Shown: positions 34,026 to 36,947 of the stretch, piece by piece
Layout: every line of letters starts with the position of its first letter
How positions within the stretch are numbered: the first letter of the stretch is position 1
From: Anaerolineae bacterium
GTDB lineage: Bacteria; Chloroflexota; Anaerolineae; Anaerolineales; UBA11858
DNA: 36,947 nucleotides
Assembly (NCBI GenBank): GCA_011176615.1
Contig: DUEG01000002.1
Location: 1-36,947 of the forward strand
Reading direction: 5' to 3'
The notes under the pieces: generated by a model
The model's input: only the letters and a program-made list of their open reading frames with translations
Told to the model about the DNA's origin: nothing
Database searches by the model: none
Program-made: the position numbers and the translations under genes

Positions 34026-35378
34026 ATGAAACGAATGCTACCCCGAGTCTTGTTGGGAATATTCATATTCATAATTGTTATTGGAATTGGTTTGCTTTTG
34101 GCTGCGCCTCGCGTCGATAATTATCAACCAAATAGTGAACAAGGGGAGATTCCATCATCCTCTCCTTTGATGATTACGTTTAATAAGCCGATGGATATTG
34201 ACAGCGTTGCTTCTCATTTGGAAACCAATCCAAGGCGGGTTGGTTCTTTCGAGCAACAAGGGAATACAGTTGTTTTCAACCCCGATATTCCTTGGATAAG
34301 TAGCGCTTTTGTTACTGTGACCCTCAAAGCAGGTGCGCGCAATACATTTGGGTTGCCTTTATTGCGTACATTAACCTGGAAATTCTATGTGCCTGAAACA
34401 CGCTTGGCTTACTTGTGGCCCTTTGAACCTCCTTCTGATATTTATTTGTTAGAGCCACATTCCGGTAAAGTAGTGCGCTTAACGACGTTTAAAAAAGGTG
34501 TTAATGATTTTGATGTCAGTCTGGATGGGAGAATGATTTATTTCAGCGCGGAGAACGATCAAGGAGGAAGTGATATCTATTCCCTTGATTTACTGGATAA
34601 GCACGTTATACGGATTCTCGAATGCGGGCATGTTCATTGTTCAGGTGTATTGGTATCACCAGACAATCGGTTCTTGGCTTTTCAACGAGCGGACGGTGTT
34701 ATTAACAATGAAAACATTTCTGCCCTTTGGTTAATGAATTTGTTGAATAAGGATACTTACATAGTAAGTGAGGCAGAAGAAGGTGTCGATGATTTTGGGT
34801 GGCATCCAATGGGTAAATTAGTCTATTTTATAGGAGACCGCAATCTTATCAGGTTGGTTGACCCTGATTCTAATGAAAGGCAGGAGTTTGAAATTGATAG
34901 TGAATCTCTGGGGGTTTGGTCACCCGATGGAACGTTGTATCTAACCACAACATTGATTCCAGTGAAGACGAAAGATGTAGATGCAGCCATTTCGAGCCAT
35001 TTGCTTCTTTATAATTTGCTTTCTAAACAATCTACAGACCTAACCGAAGGCATTAATCTTGAAGATGCTACCCCTGCGTTTTCTCCAAATGGAGATTGGA
35101 TCGCTTTTGGTCGCAAATATTTGGATGCATCAGACTGGACACCTGGTCGGCAATTATGGTTGGTCAAAATAGACGGCAGTAATACTCATGCATTGACAAA
35201 CGAGCCCGATCTTAATCATGTCAATATTACTTGGTCGCCTGATGGAAAGTATATTGCATTTATATGTTTCAATCAGGTAAAAATTACCGCACCACCCGAA
35301 GTGTGGATGATCGATGTTGAAGGCAAAACCCCAGTAAGGTTGGTGATCAACGCGTATGCGCCTCAGTGGATTCCCTGA
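34026..35378 (+). CDS. Membrane-anchored Big_5 / PD40 beta-propeller protein
   Basis: The product is 450 residues. An N-terminal membrane helix or signal anchor (about 9-28) is followed by a bacterial Ig-like domain of the SbsA/Big_5 type (about 33-125, 'SSPLMITFNKPMDIDSVASHLETNP'). The rest is a TolB-like propeller with PD40 blades, such as 'VSLDGRMIYFSAENDQGGSDIYSLD', 'FSPNGDWIAFGRK' and 'WSPDGKYIAFICF'. It is probably extracytoplasmic and may bind peptides or glycans, but no specific function can be given. It is divergent from the UPF0104 gene. The ATG start is set by the promoter and the immediately following hydrophobic segment. Confidence 0.8.
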   Translation: MKRMLPRVLLGIFIFIIVIGIGLLLAAPRVDNYQPNSEQGEIPSSSPLMITFNKPMDIDSVASHLETNPRRVGSFEQQGNTVVFNPDIPWISSAFVTVTLKAGARNTFGLPLLRTLTWKFYVPETRLAYLWPFEPPSDIYLLEPHSGKVVRLTTFKKGVNDFDVSLDGRMIYFSAENDQGGSDIYSLDLLDKHVIRILECGHVHCSGVLVSPDNRFLAFQRADGVINNENISALWLMNLLNKDTYIVSEAEEGVDDFGWHPMGKLVYFIGDRNLIRLVDPDSNERQEFEIDSESLGVWSPDGTLYLTTTLIPVKTKDVDAAISSHLLLYNLLSKQSTDLTEGINLEDATPAFSPNGDWIAFGRKYLDASDWTPGRQLWLVKIDGSNTHALTNEPDLNHVNITWSPDGKYIAFICFNQVKITAPPEVWMIDVEGKTPVRLVINAYAPQWIP

Positions 35379-35520
35379 ATGTACGTGGTTTACAGTGCTG
35401 AGTTGTTCATCTAAAATCAAGCATTCCAAATCAATCGCCTCTGTTAAATGAGGGCATAAACCCTTGAATATGTATAAACAGCCTGAACCAATTCGTCACA
35501 CAGACGCTAACATGATTTTC

Positions 35521-35548
35521 TTGAACGAAGTTTGTTTTGAAAGATAAT
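35521..35548 (+). promoter_or_regulatory. Probable promoter of queG
   Basis: TTGAAC (35521-35526), a 16-bp spacer and GATAAT (35543-35548). Transcription would start near 35555, leaving a short leader without a good Shine-Dalgarno. Confidence 0.45.
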
Positions 35549-35581
35549 TAAGGGAGAACTTAAAACCCAAAAAAATATCTT

Positions 35582-36754
35582 ATGGATTTACAATCAAACG
35601 TTTTAATTCCTGATTTCAAAAGTCTTAAGCAATTAATAAAGAAGAAAGCCAGGCAATTGGGTTTTTCATTGGTTGGGGTAACTACCTGTGAACCGCCAGC
35701 ACATTTGAATGTTTATCAAAATTGGATAGCAGCCGGTTATCATGGAGAGATGGGCTGGCTAGCAACCGAGCGTGCAATTAAAAGGAGAGCCGATCCACAT
35801 GAAATCCTGAAAGAATGTCAATCCATTCTTGTGCTTGGGATGCTTTATGAGCAGGCGGATAATTTCAGGAAGCGAGACGACCATGGAAGGATTGCATCGT
35901 ACGCCATAGGAAAAGATTACCATGACCGGATTCCCCCGCTATTACGAGAAATAGTTAGATATATTGAGGAGCAGGTTGGAGAACATGTTCCAAACAGGGT
36001 TTACACGGATACAGGGTCGATTATGGAGCGCGAGATCGCACAGCGGGCTGGTTTGGGGTGGATCGGTAAAAACACTTGCCTGATCAATCCAAAGGAAGGG
36101 TCATACTTCTTCTTGGCTGAGATATTTTTAGGTATTGCTTTAGATGCTGATGAACCGTTTTTATCTGATCAGTGCGGTTCTTGTACGCGTTGCATTGAAG
36201 CCTGTCCAACTTCTTGCATTCTACCGAATAGGACGATTGATGCAAGCCGATGTATTTCGTATTTGACGATTGAGTTGAAATCCGAGATTCCTGAAGAGTT
36301 GCGTGCTTTGATTGGAGATTGGGTGTTTGGTTGCGATGTGTGTCAACAAGTTTGTCCTTGGAACCAACCCTTTTCTACATATAAAAAGCAATCTATATTT
36401 GACGGCTCAACAAGTGCATCATATCCGGATTTGGACGAATCATTGTCCCTAACAACTGAAAAATTTAATCGCTTGTTCAAGGGAAGTGCTGTGAAACGTA
36501 CTAAACGTCGAGGCTACTTACGGAATATAGCGGTTGCAGCAGGAAATCAAGGGAGCCCAAACTTAGTCAAATCCCTTGTAAACGCAATGCAGGATCCTGA
36601 GTCTCTAGTTAGGCGCCATGTTGCCTGGGCGCTAGGACAAATCGGTGGGGATGAAGCCTTAGATGTATTGCGGATTGCAGCACAGAAAGAGACCGATGAA
36701 CAAGTGTTGGACGAAATCAATAACGCATTGGAGACCTGTTTTGAAAGATCGTAA
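35582..36754 (+). CDS. queG: Epoxyqueuosine reductase QueG
   Basis: QueG carries out the last step of queuosine synthesis at wobble position 34 of GUN-anticodon tRNAs, reducing epoxyqueuosine with a cobalamin cofactor and two [4Fe-4S] clusters. Seen in 390 residues: the N-terminal 'KARQLGFSLVGVT'; 'YTDTGSIMERE' with the catalytic-type Asp143; 'GLGWIGKNTCLI'; ferredoxin cysteines 198, 201, 204 and 208 ('CGSCTRCIEACPTSC'); a second set ending 'CDVCQQVCPWNQ' (251-261); and C-terminal HEAT-like repeats ('VRRHVAWALGQIGG'). The other queuosine genes are not in the window. The lipoprotein gene at 36741 overlaps its 3' end. Confidence 0.96.
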   Translation: MDLQSNVLIPDFKSLKQLIKKKARQLGFSLVGVTTCEPPAHLNVYQNWIAAGYHGEMGWLATERAIKRRADPHEILKECQSILVLGMLYEQADNFRKRDDHGRIASYAIGKDYHDRIPPLLREIVRYIEEQVGEHVPNRVYTDTGSIMEREIAQRAGLGWIGKNTCLINPKEGSYFFLAEIFLGIALDADEPFLSDQCGSCTRCIEACPTSCILPNRTIDASRCISYLTIELKSEIPEELRALIGDWVFGCDVCQQVCPWNQPFSTYKKQSIFDGSTSASYPDLDESLSLTTEKFNRLFKGSAVKRTKRRGYLRNIAVAAGNQGSPNLVKSLVNAMQDPESLVRRHVAWALGQIGGDEALDVLRIAAQKETDEQVLDEINNALETCFERS

Positions 36755-36947
36755 ACTCACTGTTGGTTGGATTAGCCTATTTGTGGTTAGCGCATTTGTT
36801 GGAATATTGACTGCTTGTGCGCAAATAGCCCCTTCTTCGAATACTCATCACGATAGGGTTGACGCGGGAACATCTGAGGCAATGGTTGGGTTGATGGGCA
36901 GCGAAGAGGTCGGGATAAAGCAAACTGAAGTGTTGAGTACGGCAATG
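36741..36947 (+). CDS. Lipoprotein of unknown function (5' part)
   Basis: The frame runs off the right edge after 69 codons and is not in the ORF track. It begins with TTG at 36741, with GGAG seven bases upstream inside queG, and overlaps the queG stop by 14 bases. The peptide has a basic start (KDRK), a hydrophobic stretch ('ISLFVVSAFVGI') and the lipobox LTAC with Cys26, so it should be a lipid-anchored exported protein. What follows (Ser/Thr/His/Asp-rich) matches nothing I recognise. Translational coupling to queG is likely from the overlap. Confidence 0.7.
   Translation, partial: MKDRKLTVGWISLFVVSAFVGILTACAQIAPSSNTHHDRVDAGTSEAMVGLMGSEEVGIKQTEVLSTAM

Noticed and set aside
1-36947. CRISPR array, tRNA or rRNA genes, prophage or toxin-antitoxin module
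   Set aside because: No regularly spaced repeats, cloverleaf arms with CCA/TpsiC signatures, rRNA blocks, integrase or toxin-like small gene pairs were found by reading the intergenic regions.

Overview
The window looks like chromosomal DNA of a Chloroflexota bacterium, most likely of the Anaerolineae. The grounds are gene content and style: moderate GC, a giant histidine kinase with many GAF domains, membrane TPR proteins with Pro/Thr-rich linkers, a bacterial Elp3, Big_5/PD40 and Helicase_C_3-type proteins, and HrcA/CIRCE heat-shock control. This placement is inferred from the sequence alone. No tRNA, rRNA, transposase, phage gene or CRISPR array was seen.

Positions 1-5,000 lie mostly on the minus strand. 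They hold the first codons of a LacI-family regulator with its promoter and a double palindromic operator, a short direct repeat that may be an insertion-sequence scar, a lone groEL with a sigma70-type promoter and a perfect CIRCE, and two paralogous membrane-anchored TPR proteins. Positions 5,000-16,300 lie on the plus strand. They hold trmD, an MFS transporter, the heat-shock operon hrcA-grpE-dnaK-dnaJ (perfect CIRCE, same promoter geometry as groEL), a terminator, prmA, uvrC, a single-domain response regulator and a 47-residue membrane microprotein that the ORF track misses.

Positions 16,700-23,060 (minus) encode one 2113-residue hybrid sensor kinase laid out as REC-PAS-8xGAF-PAS-HisKA-HATPase-REC. 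Its first receiver has Ala where the phosphoacceptor Asp should be. At about 25.1 kb an Elp3-type tRNA wobble-uridine enzyme (minus) starts 14 bases from a divergent methyltransferase (plus) that resembles eukaryotic Trm9/ABH8. Such a pair could make the ester form of the wobble modification (mcm5U) in a bacterium, and this is the most interesting hypothesis in the window.

Positions 25,900-33,900 hold a Helicase_C_3-like protein, a diacylglycerol-kinase-family lipid kinase, a DUF429 protein, a PiT phosphate transporter with its PhoU-like DUF47 partner, and a translationally coupled UPF0104 membrane protein plus FAD oxidoreductase pair. The right end holds a Big_5/PD40 beta-propeller protein, queG (queuosine synthesis, again wobble position 34) and the start of a lipoprotein overlapping queG.

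Two themes recur. Protein homeostasis is represented by HrcA with two CIRCE-controlled chaperone units. tRNA modification is represented by TrmD, Elp3, a Trm9-like enzyme and QueG. Several genes (second TPR gene, trmD, the methyltransferase, the PD40 gene) have a -10 hexamer 6-7 bases before the ATG and no Shine-Dalgarno, which predicts leaderless mRNAs.
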